Assembly: GCF_902769175.1 (NCBI RefSeq)
Contig: NZ_CACXNW010000003.1
Location: 1-64,000 of the forward strand
Direction of reading: 5' to 3'
DNA length: 64,000 bases
Source: an uncultured Methanobrevibacter sp.
GTDB taxonomy: Archaea; Methanobacteriota; Methanobacteria; Methanobacteriales; Methanobacteriaceae
This document shows, in pieces, positions 44,762 to 53,680 of the stretch. The notes under the pieces were generated by a model that saw nothing but the letters and a program-made list of their open reading frames with translations, was not told the origin of the DNA and searched no databases. The position numbers and the translations under genes are program-made. How positions within the stretch are numbered: the stretch's first letter is position 1; each line of letters opens with the position of its first letter.

Positions 44762-44974
44762 TTATTCCACTTCAAATCCTGCTTCTTTTACAGCACCTGC
44801 TAAGTCTACATCAGAAACTTTTTCATTGTCGTATTCTACTTCAACCTTATTTGCATCTAAATCGACAACAGCAGATTCTACACCATCTAAATCCATCATG
44901 CAAAGTTCAACAGCTTTTGCACATGAAGGACAGTGCATTCCTACAACTTTTACTTCTTTTTTATCAATTGCCAT
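44762..44974 (-). CDS. copZ: Copper chaperone-like heavy-metal-associated protein
   Basis: A 70-residue single HMA domain with GMHCPSCAKAVE (two Cu(I)-binding Cys) and the usual beta-alpha-beta-beta-alpha-beta pattern ending AGFEVE. It delivers Cu(I) to the downstream CopA ATPase. A GGTGAG ribosome site is 4 bases upstream. The intact CxxC here may compensate for the defective second HMA domain of CopA. Confidence 0.9.
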   Translation of the reverse strand: MAIDKKEVKVVGMHCPSCAKAVELCMMDLDGVESAVVDLDANKVEVEYDNEKVSDVDLAGAVKEAGFEVE

Positions 44975-45195
44975 ATTCTCACCTATAAAAAAATATTACT
45001 TAAAAGCATTAGTATTATATTATTATATGTATTTAGCATAATATAAGTTTTTGGTATGCCTAAAAAACAATTTAAATTAACATTCAATAAAATAAGGAAT
45101 AAAATCATAAATAATGCAAAAAATTTAAAAATCTTTTCAAAGAATAATAAAAAATTTAAATAAAACTGAAAATAAATCAGTTGAATATTAATAGT

Positions 45196-45468
45196 ATGAA
45201 AAACATACAATATAGTATGAACGAAGCAGACTTTATCCAACAAATTATGTCACAAGCTAACTTGAATGAGGAACAAGGAGGTATGGTTAACGAAATTTTC
45301 CAAAATAACTTTATCGGTGGGGAAAAAAACAAAAACATGATAGTTAACTTGATTGCTGAAAGATTAGGTATAGACAAGGCACAAGCTGAAATGATCTATA
45401 CTATCGGTGCAGGTCTTCTTGCAACCGGTGTCTTAAACAAAATCATGGGAATATTTAAGAGAAAATAG
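45196..45468 (+). CDS. Small conserved-looking protein of unknown function
   Basis: About 90 residues from ATG 45196 (a TTG 15 bases upstream is also in frame). Middle part is acidic and Gln/Asn-rich (NEADFIQQIMSQANLNEEQG), followed by a helical region with IAERLGIDKAQAEMIYTI. A short hydrophobic C-terminus, GAGLLATGVLNKIMGIFKRK, could insert in the membrane. No clear ribosome site; a TTTAAATA box about 35 bases upstream suggests a nearly leaderless message. I do not recognise the family. Confidence 0.65.
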   Translation: MKNIQYSMNEADFIQQIMSQANLNEEQGGMVNEIFQNNFIGGEKNKNMIVNLIAERLGIDKAQAEMIYTIGAGLLATGVLNKIMGIFKRK

Positions 45469-45519
45469 GTTTATTTTCTCTTCTTTTCTTTTTTAATGAA
45501 TATTTAAATATCTGCCATC

Positions 45520-45640
45520 ATTACTCTTTTTACTAATAAATAATTATAACATCAATTATTTACCCATTACTCTTTTTACTAATAAATAATTTAACATCTA
45601 TTATTTACCCATTACTCTTTTAAAAAAAAATATTTATCTT
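45520..45640. repeat. ~50-bp repeats between convergent genes
   Basis: CATTACTCTTTTTACTAATA and CCCATTACTCTTTT blocks recur three times (about 45518, 45568 and 45608) between the small protein and the amidohydrolase gene. Confidence 0.8.
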
Positions 45641-45655
45641 ATGCAACTACCCCAT

Positions 45656-46894
45656 TTAAAAAATAGGCTTATGCTTTAAGATTCTTCCATCTTGGATTAC
45701 TGTTAAAACATTATCACTATCTGCTAATGACTCTATTTTTTCAATAGGATTCTCCTTAACAATAATCATGTCGGCTAATTTTCCTTCTTCAATAGAACCT
45801 AATATGTTTTCCTGATTGAAGAACTTAGCACCTTCAATGGTTCCTGCTTGAATAGCTTCAAGCGGGCTTAATCCTACATCAACAAGCTGTTTCAATTCAC
45901 CAAGGTTTCTTCCATGATCTATTACACCTCTATCAGAACCCATCAGGAAGTTTACTCCTTCTTCATAAGCTATAGCAATGTTTTCCTCTTGGATTTTCGC
46001 AACTTCCTTAAGCTTTTTGATTTTGCTTTCTGCAAATCCATCCCAAGCAGGGAATCCTTCCTTGATAAGGACATGATGAACAATCAATGTCGGTGTGAGA
46101 TACATTCTCTTTTTGGCAAGCAATTGAGCTGCATTCCTATCAATGAAAGTACCATGCTCAATTGATTTTATCCCTGCCTTTGCACATCTTTCAATTCCTT
46201 CCAAACTATGGCAATGGGCAGCTACCTTTAAATTATTGTTTTCTGCCTCATCAACAATTGTTTTCAATTCCTTTTTATTGAATTGTGCAAAATCTGGAGA
46301 AGTGTATGGAGAGAGAATTCCTCCACTTGCCATAATCTTAATAAAGTCAGCACGTGCCCTTATGACTTCACGGGTTTTCCTTAATACCCCTTCTACACCA
46401 TCACAGGTTCCTGCAGGAAACCCAGGATATGTTATTTCCATATCATGGCCTGAATTCAAGTAATGGTCAAAATGGCCTCCAGTGATTGCTAAAGGCTTTA
46501 TTGAAATGTTCAATCTTGGAGCAGGGAATATTTTCTTCTCTTGAGCCATCTTAACTCCAATGTCTGCAAGTCCAGTATCACGAACAGTTGTTACTCCTGC
46601 ATCAATTGTTGCCTTCATGTTTGCAATAGCATCATAAAAATGCAAGGCAAGAGGATCCTTCATTACATCTTCCTTATGAAATCCGTTTGCCATGATATGA
46701 GAATGGGAATCTATAAATCCTGGCAAAAGATAATCGTCTTCACCATCGATTACTATATGGTCCTTGTATAATGAGGATTCCTTTGTATGCATAGACTTTA
46801 TCTTGCCATTTTCAATTAAAACATGTCTTTCGGGAATAGGCTCTTCACTGAAAGGATTTATAATATTTACGTTTTTAATGTATATAGAAGACAT
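45656..46894 (-). CDS. Metal-dependent amidohydrolase
   Basis: A 412-residue protein of the imidazolonepropionase/prolidase-like branch. Small composite beta domain at the ends, TIM barrel between. The metal ligands are visible: HSH at residues 64-66 (GFIDSHSHIMANG), the probable carboxylated Lys in ADFIKIMASGG, His in VAAHCHSLEGIE, His in IEHGTFID, and the catalytic Asp in MGSDRGVIDHG. The closing ADMIIVKENPIE strand is typical. The substrate is probably a cyclic amide or dipeptide, not predictable. A GGTGAT site precedes the ATG. Stands alone. Confidence 0.88.
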   Translation of the reverse strand: MSSIYIKNVNIINPFSEEPIPERHVLIENGKIKSMHTKESSLYKDHIVIDGEDDYLLPGFIDSHSHIMANGFHKEDVMKDPLALHFYDAIANMKATIDAGVTTVRDTGLADIGVKMAQEKKIFPAPRLNISIKPLAITGGHFDHYLNSGHDMEITYPGFPAGTCDGVEGVLRKTREVIRARADFIKIMASGGILSPYTSPDFAQFNKKELKTIVDEAENNNLKVAAHCHSLEGIERCAKAGIKSIEHGTFIDRNAAQLLAKKRMYLTPTLIVHHVLIKEGFPAWDGFAESKIKKLKEVAKIQEENIAIAYEEGVNFLMGSDRGVIDHGRNLGELKQLVDVGLSPLEAIQAGTIEGAKFFNQENILGSIEEGKLADMIIVKENPIEKIESLADSDNVLTVIQDGRILKHKPIF

Positions 46895-47079
46895 TTAATC
46901 ACCCTCTTAAATAATAAATTAATTAAAACAATTACTCCAAAATATAAGTTTTAAAGCTGTTTAAAAACTGTTAAAAAGACAATACTCAAGTTTTAAAAAC
47001 TATTTAAACAAATAATTCAAATTGTTTGCAATAAAATGCTAAACAAGTTTTTAAAAGCCCTTTTAAACAAAAACACAAA

Positions 47080-47469
47080 TTATAATAAAGTTATTTTACC
47101 ATTATCACTATCTACTTCAACTACTTTACCATTGACCAATTCTTCAACACTTGATGGAGAATCAACCATTGGAATATCAGACATAATAGCTCCAGTTGCT
47201 ATAATTGGCTCTACCTTTAAGCAGATGATTGCCTTTGGAGCAGTATTGTTTTTCATCATTTGGAAAATAACATAGGACCCTACAGTAGATCCTTTTCCTC
47301 CTGGAATGAAAAGCACTTTGTCCTTAATGGATTCTCCTTTCAATTCATGATTAGGGTCAATTACAATACCGGTTTCAGGGTCTACTCCACCTAAAAAACT
47401 AATTGCTTCATTAGAGACTATTAATTCCCCTTCCGCTTTTCCTTTAGAAATATTTCTGCATTCAATCAT
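47080..47469 (-). CDS. Phosphomevalonate dehydratase small subunit (DUF126, aconitase X swivel domain)
   Basis: A 129-residue swivel domain. Motifs: ECRNISKGKAEGELIVS, FLGGVDPETGIVIDPNHELKG, the conserved FIPGGKGSTVGSYV with the active-site Ser, and EPIIATGAIMSDIPMVD. In archaea this subunit and a DUF521 large subunit dehydrate 5-phosphomevalonate in the modified mevalonate pathway to isoprenoid lipids. The large subunit is not adjacent. A GTGAT ribosome site is present. Confidence 0.9.
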   Translation of the reverse strand: MIECRNISKGKAEGELIVSNEAISFLGGVDPETGIVIDPNHELKGESIKDKVLFIPGGKGSTVGSYVIFQMMKNNTAPKAIICLKVEPIIATGAIMSDIPMVDSPSSVEELVNGKVVEVDSDNGKITLL

Positions 47470-47696
47470 AAAATCACATGTGAAAATAAATTTAATTATT
47501 AAAATATATGATAACTCTTTAAAAATTATCGTTAATTATAATTAATTTATCAGTTCTATTATAAAAATTTTAAAAAAGGATAGGCAAATCTAATAAAACA
47601 GAATGACAAGAAAAAAAAGTTTTCAAAAAATTTATAAATAATTAAAATATATTTAAAAATAATAGTCATAAAAATATGACTAAATTAGGTGATAAC

Positions 47697-48497
47697 ATGA
47701 ATCGTTTAGAAAATAAAATAGCAATTGTAACAGGTTCAACAAGCGGTATAGGAATAGGAATAGCAAAACTCTATGCTGCTGAAGGTGCAACAGTGGTTAT
47801 CTGTGGAAGAAGAGAGGAAAAAGGTCAGGAAATCGTTGATAAAATCAAGGAAGCAGGAGGAGAAGCATTCTTCCACTTTATGGATCTTGATGACATATCT
47901 TCAATTGAAGCATTATTCAAAGATGTAGATGAAAAATGTGGAAAAATTGACATTCTCGTAAATAATGCTACAAATGTTAGCCTACAAGACGGCTCTGTAA
48001 CCGAATTAACCCTTGAAATGTGGGACGCTATGTTTACAAGCGACCTTAGAGGAACATTCTTTGCCATAAAAACAGTTATTCCATACATGCAGAAAAATGG
48101 TGGAGGCTCAATAGTCAATATTGGTTCTATGGCATCAACTGGTGGAGACCTCGGAGCAACCGCATATGCTTGTGCAAAAGCAGGAATTGACATGTTAACC
48201 TCATGTGTAGCACTCCAATATGGTAAGGACGATATTCGCTGCAACTGTGTTCATCCAGGACTTATTGTAACTCCCCAAAATGAGGCATTTGTTGCACAAG
48301 AATTAAAAGACATCTTCCTTAGCAATATTGAAGTGAATAGATACGGTTGCCCAGAGGATATTGGACATGCATGCGTATTCTTTGGATCAGATGAAAGTGC
48401 ATACGTAACAGGCCAAATCATAAATGTTGATGGCGGTATGAACTCACACGTACCTACTGTAGCACAATTCCGTGAACTTGGATCTAGAACTTGGTAA
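47697..48497 (+). CDS. Short-chain dehydrogenase/reductase
   Basis: A Rossmann-fold NAD(P)H oxidoreductase of about 266 residues. The cofactor loop TGSTSGIGIG is at residues 12-21, with NNAT in the middle. The catalytic tetrad region contains Ser in GSMASTGG, Tyr157 and Lys161 in YACAKAG. The C-terminal GQIINVDGGM is typical of the classical family. CGRREE after strand 2 suggests NADPH preference. ATG 47697 is preferred over 47676 because GGTGAT lies 4 bases upstream. The MarR gene follows in the same direction, which suggests regulated expression. Substrate unknown. Confidence 0.9.
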   Translation: MNRLENKIAIVTGSTSGIGIGIAKLYAAEGATVVICGRREEKGQEIVDKIKEAGGEAFFHFMDLDDISSIEALFKDVDEKCGKIDILVNNATNVSLQDGSVTELTLEMWDAMFTSDLRGTFFAIKTVIPYMQKNGGGSIVNIGSMASTGGDLGATAYACAKAGIDMLTSCVALQYGKDDIRCNCVHPGLIVTPQNEAFVAQELKDIFLSNIEVNRYGCPEDIGHACVFFGSDESAYVTGQIINVDGGMNSHVPTVAQFRELGSRTW

Positions 48498-48586
48498 TTC
48501 AAACTGAGCCAAATGGATTGATTAAAGAAACTGAATGAAAAATATTAATAAGATTAATGCCTAATATTTTTATAGGTGAAATTTCT

Positions 48587-49012
48587 ATGACTGATGCAGA
48601 ATTAGCTTTTAAAACTGGAAGCATATTTAATAAAAAGATCACTTCCGCCTTTTGGTCCTCATTCAAGGGCAAATATGGAAGGGTTCAAGTTGAAGTATTA
48701 GTATTTCTTTCAGAAGTTGAATCTGCTCAGGCATCAGAAATTGTAAGGGAATTAAACATTTCCAAACAGCATGTTTCACTTATTCTAAAAGAATTCATTT
48801 CAGACGGATATGTGAAAGTGGTCAGCAATCCAAATGATAAACGAGCAAACCTTGTTTCAATTACCCCCTCTGGACAGGAATTCCTAAATGAGCATATCGA
48901 AATAAGTAATCAAGTCTTTAATGATATCGTTTCAAAAATGAATAAAGATGAAAAAGAGAGATTTCTTGAAGCAATGGATACAGTATATACCATACTCAAT
49001 AATGTGGATTAA
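48587..49012 (+). CDS. MarR-family transcriptional regulator
   Basis: About 141 residues from ATG 48587, chosen because AGGTGA lies 7 bases upstream; an earlier ATG (48557) is less likely. Winged helix: SAQASEIVRELNISKQHVSLILKEFISDGYVKVVSNPNDKRANLVSITPSGQEF, with recognition helix SKQHVSLILKEF and wing NPNDKRAN. Lies 90 bp downstream of the SDR gene and probably controls that pair. Flanking helices form the dimer interface as in other MarR proteins. Confidence 0.88.
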   Translation: MTDAELAFKTGSIFNKKITSAFWSSFKGKYGRVQVEVLVFLSEVESAQASEIVRELNISKQHVSLILKEFISDGYVKVVSNPNDKRANLVSITPSGQEFLNEHIEISNQVFNDIVSKMNKDEKERFLEAMDTVYTILNNVD

Positions 49013-49364
49013 AACTATATTTCCATATAGATTTAAGTCTTATTTTATTAAAAATAATTCTCTTTAACTGGATTTAAATCTTATTTTATTAAAAATAATT
49101 CTTTTTAACCCTATTAAAAAAATAATAAAAAAAATACTTATTTTGTTAAAAATAATTCATTTTACCCCTATTTTTTTAAAAAATATAAAAAAATCATTAG
49201 TTTATTAAAAATTAACCATTTTAACTATAATTTTAAATATCATAAATAACATAACAATTGTTATAAATGATTACGGTATATTAACTTAATTTAGAAAATA
49301 AATATATATTAAAAATAAAATACAAATTAACTGTAATCATTTAAAAATATTTAGGATTGAAATA
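49013..49364 (+). promoter_or_regulatory. Promoter region of the kinase/CytX genes with facing repeats
   Basis: After ~50-bp duplications (TTATTTTATTAAAAATAATT at about 49032 and 49081), a perfect 10-bp inverted repeat AAATGATTAC (49265-49274) and GTAATCATTT (49333-49342) brackets a TATA-like AATATATATT (49301-49310). The downstream copy falls at the expected transcription start. This suggests a regulator, possibly thiamin- or vitamin-responsive. No TPP riboswitch elements are visible and no gene is present. Confidence 0.45.
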
Positions 49365-50210
49365 ATGAGCGAAACTATAAAAATTTTAACAATTCAAGAC
49401 ATTTCATGTTATGGACAGTGTTCAATAACAGTTGCACTTCCTGTTGTTTCCGCTTTTGGAATAGAAACTGCAATTCTTCCAGCTGCTGTTCTATCTACAC
49501 ACACTTCAGGATTTACTGATTTTACTGTTAGAGACTTGACTGAAGACCTTCCAGAAATTAGAAAACATTGGGAAAAGGAAGGAATTTCATTTGATGCCAT
49601 TTATACTGGTTTTATTGCATCAAAAGAACAATTGGATTACATTAAAGACATTATCGACTCAAGATTAAAGCCAAATGGACTTGTATTTGTTGACCCTGCT
49701 ATGGCAGATCATGGCGAATTCTATAATGGATTTGACCAGGAATTTGCAGATGCAATGGGAGAGCTTTGTAAATTAGGAGATTTTATCCTCCCTAACACAA
49801 CTGAAGCATGCTATATATTACATAAGCCTTGGAAAGAAACATTTTCAAAAGAGGAAATGTTGGAAATGGCTAAAGAGCTTTCATCATTTACAAACAGATA
49901 TGTTATCCTAAAAGGATACGAAAATGATAACCATGAAATGGGAATGATTATTTTCGACAAGGAAGATGAATCCATTGAAATCGTATACAATGATAAGGTG
50001 GATTACGTTTCTCATGGAACTGGAGATGTCTTCGCCTCATCCTTTGTAGGATCAACCATGTTAGGCAAATCACCTTCATCTGCAGCAAAAATTGCTGGAG
50101 AATTTACCAAAAAGGCAATTGAAAAAACTGTTGGTGATGAAACCCATACATATGGAGTTAAATTTGAACAGGCAATTCCTGAACTTTACGATTTGCTGAA
50201 AACATTTTAA
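49365..50210 (+). CDS. pdxY: Pyridoxal/pyridoxamine (or HMP) kinase of the ribokinase-like family
   Basis: Phosphorylates vitamin B6 vitamers in salvage. 281 residues: ILTIQDISCYGQCSITVALPVVSAFG at the N-terminus, TYTGF-like YTGFIASKEQ, VDPAMADHGEFY, LPNTTEACYIL, and the phosphate-binding and catalytic SHGTGDVFASSF near residue 220. The family is close to HMP (ThiD) kinases. The next gene is a CytX-like transporter, usually linked to hydroxymethylpyrimidine uptake, so the true substrate could be the thiamin precursor HMP. The 3' end including the stop is repeated downstream. Confidence 0.85.
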   Translation: MSETIKILTIQDISCYGQCSITVALPVVSAFGIETAILPAAVLSTHTSGFTDFTVRDLTEDLPEIRKHWEKEGISFDAIYTGFIASKEQLDYIKDIIDSRLKPNGLVFVDPAMADHGEFYNGFDQEFADAMGELCKLGDFILPNTTEACYILHKPWKETFSKEEMLEMAKELSSFTNRYVILKGYENDNHEMGMIIFDKEDESIEIVYNDKVDYVSHGTGDVFASSFVGSTMLGKSPSSAAKIAGEFTKKAIEKTVGDETHTYGVKFEQAIPELYDLLKTF

Positions 50211-50318
50211 ATGGACTTAAACTTGAAAATCCTGAACTTTAGGATTTAATGAAAACATTTTAAATGGACTTAAACTTGAAAATCCTGAACTTTAAGATTT
50301 AATGAAAACATTTAAAAT
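50178..50318 (+). repeat. 53-bp tandem repeats spanning the kinase stop codon
   Basis: CCTGAACTTTA recurs at 50178, 50231 and 50284, exactly 53 bp apart. The first copy contains the last 11 codons of the kinase; the second and third are untranslated copies. Confidence 0.93.
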
Positions 50319-50412
50319 CATTCCAACTTTTGATTGGAAAAATAAATTAAAATATTAAAAATTTAAAAAATATTAAAAAAATTAATTAATCTACCTTTAA
50401 TGTGGGCATAAT

Positions 50413-51621
50413 ATGGAATATCGAACTGGTCTTTTTTCAAATGCAGTTATTTGGTTTGGAGTTGCAATATCCGTTTCTGAAATAGAAGTGGGGATACAAC
50501 TTGCCACTTCAGCTCCAATTGATTCCATATGGCTGCCATTGATACTTGGCCACATTATAGGTGGAATACTACTATTTTTTACTGGGCTTGTAGGTGCACG
50601 TCTTCGAGTGAATGCAATGGAGACCATCAGGTCTACTTTCGGCAATTTTGGATCTAAATTCTTTTCATCACTGAATGTAATGCAGCTTATAGCATGGGTT
50701 GCTGTCTTAAATGCCCAAGGAGCTGCAGCGATGATGGGATTGAACTTGCCTATATCCTTTGCAATGACCTGCATTATCCTTTCAGCAATCATTGCAGTAT
50801 GGGTTTATGTTGGACTAAGGCGTTCATCAAAAATCACAACTGTCATGATGGTAGTCCTTACTGCTTTGCTTGTAATATTATCTGTTAAGTTGTTGGGAGT
50901 CCATATATCAAATGCCTTGCCTATTGCAGGAAAGATAGACTCTACAGCATTAAGCTTTTGGAATATTTTTGAAATATCAATAGCTATGCCAATTTCATGG
51001 CTTCCTGTAATTTCAGACTATACAAAGGATGTTGAAAACCCAATTAATGGCACATTGATTTCCGCAGTTGCATACACTATAGCAAGCCTTTGGATGTATT
51101 TCTTAGGTATAGAAATCGTTGGAATTGGAACAACCAGCATTGCACAATCAATTCTCATTGCAGGCCTTGGAGCCCAAGGAGTGCTGATCCTTGTTCTTTC
51201 AACTGTAACCTCCAACTTTGTAGCAGCAAATTCAGCAGGAGAATCAGCAAAGGCAATTTACAATAGGATCAATCCAAGAATAGCTGGAGTTGTAGTGAGT
51301 TTCTTAAGTGCAGTCCTTGCAATTTCTGGAATTATGGACCACTACATTGGATTTTTATATCTTATCGCTTCAGTATTTGCTCCTATGGCTGCAGTGCTTA
51401 TGGTTTCATTCTATCTTTCAAAAGAGGAAACAACAAATGCCAAGACTTGGTACTGGAACATATTTGCATGGCTTGCAGGTTTTATCGTTTATCAATTGAC
51501 AGTGAACATGAATTCAATTTTCTTAGGACCAACATTGCTTGCTATCATCACATCAGCTATACTTGCATATATTCCAATTTTAGCAAGAAAAAAGACTCAA
51601 TTAAATTTTACTGGAAAATAA
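50413..51621 (+). CDS. cytX: NCS1-family permease, CytX-like
   Basis: A 402-residue membrane protein of the nucleobase:cation symporter 1 family with about 12 segments. N-terminal YRTGLFSNAVIWFGVAISVSEIEVGIQLA and the loop GARLRVNAMETIRSTFGNFGS fit the CytX/CodB branch. ISIAMPISWLPVISDYTKD is the conserved middle region. Members named CytX are thought to import hydroxymethylpyrimidine for thiamin synthesis. Placement next to a ribokinase-type B6/HMP kinase supports a salvage pair. No strong ribosome site is seen before ATG 50413. Confidence 0.8.
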   Translation: MEYRTGLFSNAVIWFGVAISVSEIEVGIQLATSAPIDSIWLPLILGHIIGGILLFFTGLVGARLRVNAMETIRSTFGNFGSKFFSSLNVMQLIAWVAVLNAQGAAAMMGLNLPISFAMTCIILSAIIAVWVYVGLRRSSKITTVMMVVLTALLVILSVKLLGVHISNALPIAGKIDSTALSFWNIFEISIAMPISWLPVISDYTKDVENPINGTLISAVAYTIASLWMYFLGIEIVGIGTTSIAQSILIAGLGAQGVLILVLSTVTSNFVAANSAGESAKAIYNRINPRIAGVVVSFLSAVLAISGIMDHYIGFLYLIASVFAPMAAVLMVSFYLSKEETTNAKTWYWNIFAWLAGFIVYQLTVNMNSIFLGPTLLAIITSAILAYIPILARKKTQLNFTGK

Positions 51622-51835
51622 ACCCAAATTAAACCTATTAAAAAGATCCATTAAATTTACAGAGAAATAATTCCAAATTAAACCTTTAAGAAATAAGTTT
51701 CAATTAAATTTTTCTTGGAAATATGCTCAATAAAAAAACATTAGTTTACAAATCTAAAAAAAATAACCTAGTTTACAAATCTAAAAAAAAAAAATAACCT
51801 AGTTTACAAATCTATAAAAGTTATTAAAAAAAAAT
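51590..51835 (+). repeat. Duplicated CytX gene end and a ~28-bp spacer repeat
   Basis: The last codons and stop of the permease plus CCAAATTAAACCT recur about 51 bp downstream in a degenerate copy. Further on, CCTAGTTTACAAATCTA is repeated two to three times (51735-51820). Confidence 0.7.
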
Positions 51836-51843
51836 AATATTAC

Positions 51844-52425
51844 ATGAGTGAAGAAAATTTAATGGAAACCGGTAGGCTTGAAGCATTTTATGATGCGATC
51901 ATTGCAATTATTGTAACTGTGCTTGTTTTAGAATTGCCACAAACTGCAACTGCATCCCTTGCATCAATTTGGGCTTTGAAAACATCTTATTTTGCATATT
52001 TGATAAGTTTTTTAGTATGTGCTAACCTTTGGCAATACAATCATATAATCTACAATCATGTTGACAAAATCAATACTAAAATCATTTGGCAAAACATAGC
52101 ATTGATGTTTGTATTCTCCCTAGTTCCATACTTGACCATATTTGTTGCAAACTATCCTAACGAGTTTATTCCACAAGCATTATATGGTCTTGATTTCATT
52201 ATTGTAGATATAATCCTATACTTTATGGCAAAATCCCTACTTGAATTAAATCCTGAAAACGAAGAATACTTGAAAAGTGCATTGAATGTTAGAGATGCAT
52301 TGTATATTCCATTAGCAATATTCATTGTAGGATTCATTATAGCAATACTCGGATATCCTATTGCAATCATTATCTGTTGCTTAATCACAATTTTAAGGTC
52401 ATTATATTCTTCCTTGAAAGATTAA
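51844..52425 (+). CDS. TMEM175-like (DUF1211) membrane protein, putative K+ channel
   Basis: 193 residues with six predicted membrane segments. The first segment RLEAFYDAIIAIIVTVLVLEL corresponds to the pore-lining helix of TMEM175, whose hallmark is RxxxFSD near the start; here it reads R-x-x-x-F-Y-D. Prokaryotic members are tetrameric K+ leak channels with a hydrophobic gate. The Ser to Tyr change in FSD is notable. Stands alone after cytX. Confidence 0.8.
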   Translation: MSEENLMETGRLEAFYDAIIAIIVTVLVLELPQTATASLASIWALKTSYFAYLISFLVCANLWQYNHIIYNHVDKINTKIIWQNIALMFVFSLVPYLTIFVANYPNEFIPQALYGLDFIIVDIILYFMAKSLLELNPENEEYLKSALNVRDALYIPLAIFIVGFIIAILGYPIAIIICCLITILRSLYSSLKD

Positions 52426-52633
52426 ACAAAGGTCAATTAATGTTACAGGACAGAATTGATAATATTATGGGATTTATCCATTATCTAATTAAAAAATATT
52501 AAAAATAAATACTAAAATTAAATAATAAAAGTAAAATAATAAAAGTAAATAATAAAATTTAATTATAAAAACAAAATATAATTAAATCATTTACTGATTG
52601 TCGACAAATAATTAATTTTAAACAAGTGGAACC

Positions 52634-53480
52634 ATGTATATAACTAAGGATAATCGATTTGAAAAATACGAAATAATCAACAAGAATGTTTTAAAATATA
52701 TAGTGATTATTCTAATGCTAATCGATCATATATGCTCTTTTTTCCCATTCACAAGTACACCTGTTATTATTGTTGGAGTAATAAGCCGTTTAACAGCTCC
52801 GACAATGGCATTATCCATTGCTGAGGGGTATTATTATACAAGAGACATTAATAAGTATATGAAAAGGATGTTGATATTTTCAATAATATCATATATTCCA
52901 TATAATATGTGTCGTACAGCATATATTAATCCATTCCACCTGTATCCAGGTCCTATCATTCCAAAGTTCATGAGTGCCAGAGAAACTGTGTTTATAGATC
53001 CAAATGTATTCATATCATCTATAAATTCCACATTGGCCATCAATGAATCAAGTTATACTAACCTTATTCTTTGGTTTGATTACAATCTATTTATGGGATA
53101 AAATCAACATTTCCAAATATTGGAAATTGATTATCACACTATTTATTCTTTGGCTTTCAGCATTCTCTAACTGGGATTACTACATCATATTATTATGTTT
53201 AATCTTTTATTTCTTTAGGGAAGACCCTAAGAAAATGTGGGCTTTATATACAGTTGTAGCATTGCTCTATATATTTACAATAAGATTGTTTGCCAATCCA
53301 TTCCATTTTGCTTTTACCATGGACTTCCAAATACATAAGCTAGGAATGTTTTTAGTGCCATTGTTCTTCTTAATGTATAATGGTAAATCAGGAAAGAAAT
53401 CTGCATTCAATAAATGGTTCTTCTACATATTCTATCCAGGACATTTGCTTATTTTAGGCATTATTAGGTTCATTATGTGA
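52634..53480 (+). pseudogene. TraX-family membrane protein, one single-base insertion
   Basis: TraX family proteins are integral membrane proteins related to acyltransferases (TraX acetylates F pilin). The first frame (52634-53101) has LKYIVIILMLIDHICSFFPF and ISRLTAPTMALSIAEGYYYTRD, the second (53043-53480) ends FNKWFFYIFYPGHLLILGIIRFIM, both family hallmarks. Removing one A at 53050-53051 gives NESVILTLFFGLITIYLWDK and a continuous protein of about 281 residues with eight or so membrane segments. In archaea the role is unknown; there are no conjugation genes nearby. Confidence 0.85.
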
Positions 53481-53680
53481 AAAAAATAGCATAATAAGGA
53501 AAAAATAGATTAAAAAATTCTATTTAATTATGAATAATGAAAAAAATCGATAAATAGATTAAAAAAAAAAATGTTTTATTAATGAAATAATGAAAAAATG
53601 AAAAAATAGATAAAACAGATGTAAAAATTCTATTAATTAATAATATGATGAAAAAAAGATTTAAATTGAATAAAGGATGA

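Noticed and set aside
49013-49364. TPP riboswitch before the kinase/CytX genes
   Set aside because: No CTGAGA-type core or paired helices are visible in the leader.
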